Below are positions 4,485-6,184 of a stretch of 6,184 nucleotides of DNA, piece by piece (the first letter of the stretch is position 1; every line of letters begins with the position of its first letter). The notes beneath the pieces were generated by a model. The model did no database searches and was not told where the DNA came from. It saw nothing but the letters and a program-made list of their open reading frames with translations. Made by a program: the position numbers and the translations under genes. The DNA comes from Desulfovibrionales bacterium (GTDB lineage Bacteria; Desulfobacterota; Desulfovibrionia; Desulfovibrionales; Desulfomicrobiaceae), in the NCBI GenBank assembly GCA_012727515.1, contig JAAYGZ010000278.1:1-6184 (forward strand), in the 5' to 3' direction.

Positions 4485-5801
4485 ATGGCGTTTGAGTATA
4501 TTGGCACTCTCCTGGAAGAAGCAGTTCATGCAACAACCTCTGTAGAAATCCGAGGCCGGGTGGAACAGGTTGTGGGCACTATTATCCGGGCCGTGGTGCC
4601 AGGGGTGAAGGTTGGTGAAATCTGCCTGTTGCGCAACCCCTGGGATGACTGGACCTTAAAAGCTGAAGTTGTCGGCTTTGCCAAACAGACAGCCCTGCTC
4701 ACTCCCCTGGGTGATTTGCAGGGTATTTCGCCTTCCACAGAAGTTATTCCTACCGGTGAAATCCACTCTGTGCCCGTGGGTGAAGAATTGCTGGGCCGTG
4801 TACTGGACGGGCTGGGCAATCCGATTGATGGCGCCGGGCCACTAACGCCACGCACTCGCTATCCAGTGTATGCTGATCCGCCCAATCCCATGCTCAGACG
4901 CATTATTGATCGCCCCATTTCCCTTGGGCTGCGTGTCTTAGACGGCATTCTCACCTGCGGCGAAGGTCAGCGCATGGGCATTTTTGCCGCAGCCGGGGGA
5001 GGAAAAAGTACCCTGTTGTCCAGTATCATCAAGGGCTGTTCTGCTGAAATCTGTGTTCTGGCGCTTATTGGTGAACGTGGACGTGAAGTGCGGGAATTTA
5101 TTGAGCACGATCTTGGCCCAGAAGGGCGAAAAAAAGCAGTACTTGTTGTCTCCACCTCTGACCGTTCGTCCATGGAACGCCTTAAAGCAGCCTACACTGC
5201 CACGGCCATTGCCGAGTACTTTCGTGATCAGGGAAAAAGCGTGCTCCTGATGATGGATTCAGTAACCAGATTTGGGCGTGCGCAACGTGAAATTGGTCTG
5301 GCAGCCGGAGAACCGCCAACGCGGCGTGGTTTTCCTCCTTCTGTGTTTTCCACCCTGCCCCGCCTTATGGAACGGGCCGGCAATTCAGATAAAGGGTCCA
5401 TTACGGCCCTCTATACCGTGCTGGTTGAAGGCGATGACATGACCGAACCCATTGCAGATGAAACCAGGTCCATTCTGGATGGACATATCATTTTATCGCG
5501 CAAACTGGCTGCGGCCAACCATTACCCGGCCATTGATGTTCTGGCCAGTGTCAGCCGGGTGATGAATACCATTGTAGCCAAGGAACATAAAACAGCGGCC
5601 CAAAAACTCAGAAAAATTCTGGCCAAATTTGCCGAAGTGGAACTTTTGGTCCAGATTGGAGAGTATAAAAAAGGAAGCGATAAAGAAGCAGATGACGCTT
5701 TAAGTAAAATTGATAACGTCAATGCGTTTTTGCGCCAGGGATTAAATGAATTCAGCACCATGGACGAAACCATACAGGCCCTGATCAAAGTAGTGGCATA
5801 A
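4485..5801 (+). CDS. sctN: T3SS ATPase SctN (YscN family)
   Basis: SctN is the hexameric ATPase at the cytoplasmic entrance of the export gate; it strips chaperones from substrates and unfolds them. The 438-residue length equals that of the family. Order: N-terminal barrel domain (about 20-95), Walker A 'AAAGGGKST' (168-176, Lys174), the catalytic-glutamate region '[10 protein letters not shown]' (Glu197), and Walker B 'VLLMMD' (253-258). Then come '[19 protein letters not shown]', '[20 protein letters not shown]' and '[18 protein letters not shown]', then Arg358 in 'SVSRVM' as the likely arginine finger (by comparison with EscN). A helical C-terminal domain ends the protein. The Walker A form and long runs of identity recall YscN more than EscN or InvC; recall alone supports that ranking. 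It is distinguished from FliI by context. The ATG at 4485 has only a weak SD (GAG 4476-4478); coupling to sctL is likely. Confidence 0.98.
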   Translation: MAFEYIGTLLEEAVHATTSVEIRGRVEQVVGTIIRAVVPGVKVGEICLLRNPWDDWTLKAEVVGFAKQTALLTPLGDLQGISPSTEVIPTGEIHSVPVGEELLGRVLDGLGNPIDGAGPLTPRTRYPVYADPPNPMLRRIIDRPISLGLRVLDGILTCGEGQRMGIFAAAGGGKSTLLSSIIKGCSAEICVLALIGERGREVREFIEHDLGPEGRKKAVLVVSTSDRSSMERLKAAYTATAIAEYFRDQGKSVLLMMDSVTRFGRAQREIGLAAGEPPTRRGFPPSVFSTLPRLMERAGNSDKGSITALYTVLVEGDDMTEPIADETRSILDGHIILSRKLAAANHYPAIDVLASVSRVMNTIVAKEHKTAAQKLRKILAKFAEVELLVQIGEYKKGSDKEADDALSKIDNVNAFLRQGLNEFSTMDETIQALIKVVA

Positions 5802-5803
5802 GC

Positions 5804-6184
5804 ATGGCCCGCTACCCTCTGCAACCTCTTTTATCTGTACGCAAATACCGGGAAGATGCTGCGCAAACACGATTACGCCAGGCCGAACATGCCCTGCAGG
5901 AAGCACTGGAAAATCTGAACACCAAAGAAAAAAAGCTTGCAGACTACCAGCAGTGGCGCAGAGAAGAAGAAGACAGGCGATATGAATCCATTATGAACCA
6001 GATGCTGTCCTTAGACGATCTGGACCTGTTCAAGGCAGGATTAGCTCGCTTGCGTGAGGATGAAGTCCTTCGTGAAGAGGCTGTGCTTACAGCCAGACAA
6101 GAACACGATCGCGCCAGCCAGGCGGTTGAGGATGCCAAAAAAAACGTACACCTGGCCCAGCGGGAAACAGCCCGCATCGTGACC
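5804..6184 (+). CDS. sctO: T3SS central stalk protein SctO (YscO family), 3' end beyond window
   Basis: SctO is the coiled-coil stalk that links the SctN hexamer to the export gate protein SctV, analogous to flagellar FliJ and the F1 gamma subunit. The window holds 127 residues from the ATG at 5804; no stop is reached. With YscO at about 154 residues, most of the protein is present. The sequence starts 'MARYPLQPLLSVRKYREDAA' and is then almost wholly charged amphipathic helix. It has the family signature 'YQQWRREEEDRRYESIMNQ' at about 48-66 and 'LSLDDLDLFKAGLARLR' at about 69-84 marking the turn between the two coiled-coil arms, then 'EEAVLTARQEHDRA'. The ATG follows the sctN stop by 2 bases without a clear SD, so termination-reinitiation from sctN is likely. 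Two A-tracts (5928-5934, 6137-6144) lie in the gene. Confidence 0.93.
   Translation, partial: MARYPLQPLLSVRKYREDAAQTRLRQAEHALQEALENLNTKEKKLADYQQWRREEEDRRYESIMNQMLSLDDLDLFKAGLARLREDEVLREEAVLTARQEHDRASQAVEDAKKNVHLAQRETARIVT
6137..6144 (+). other. Eight-A homopolymer in sctO
   Basis: Eight A encode Lys-Lys plus the first two bases of Asn near residues 112-114. It is one base short of the nine-to-ten A tracts reported to cause transcriptional slippage in Shigella T3SS genes, including the SctO homologue spa13 (from memory). No second overlapping frame with evident product could be followed because the window ends 40 bases later. Confidence 0.3.

Noticed and set aside
5129..5135. Seven-A tract in sctN as a frameshift site
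   Set aside because: It is shorter than known slippage tracts and lies in the conserved region after the catalytic glutamate, where the family has basic residues; no useful alternative product follows.

Overview
The window is one continuous stretch of a type III secretion system (T3SS) gene cluster. All ten genes lie on the + strand, with gaps of 56 bases or less and several stop/start overlaps, so it reads as part of a single long operon. In universal Sct names the order is sctD (3' part only), sctE, sctF, sctG, sctI, sctJ, sctK, sctL, sctN, sctO (cut by the right edge). No promoter, RNA gene, mobile element or CRISPR array could be supported, and no stretch over 300 bases lacks a gene.

The organism is Gram-negative, because a T3SS basal body with a lipid-anchored SctJ needs two membranes. 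Base composition is moderate, roughly half G+C by eye. The proteins belong to the Ysc-type branch: SctN has the Walker A form and long identical stretches familiar from YscN, and E, F, G, I, J, K, L, N and O all have Ysc counterparts. Yersinia has two blocks, yscA-to-M and yscN-to-U. Here the D-E-F-G-I-J-K-L block runs directly into N-O, with no yscH counterpart between G and I and no yscM counterpart after L. A member of the Desulfovibrionales or a relative is my best guess, but this is inference and the species cannot be read from the window.

Layout: 1-776 is the periplasmic part of the inner-membrane ring protein SctD. Bases 769-1655 hold the needle module, with the needle subunit SctF between its two presumed co-chaperones SctE and SctG. 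Bases 1665-2243 encode an unusually long inner-rod protein, SctI. Bases 2269-3093 encode the inner-ring lipoprotein SctJ. Bases 3150-5801 encode the cytoplasmic sorting platform and motor: SctK, the stator SctL and the ATPase SctN. From 5804 to the edge is the central stalk SctO.

The genes themselves are ordinary for a T3SS. The less expected signals are at the nucleic-acid level. They are a perfect 13-bp inverted repeat just inside sctI whose loop is complementary to the sctG ribosome binding site, a terminator-like hairpin plus T-tract inside sctJ, a 9-T run in sctK and an 8-A run in sctO (the type of tract used for transcriptional slippage in Shigella T3SS genes), and strongly unequal ribosome binding sites, with the best one on the needle gene.
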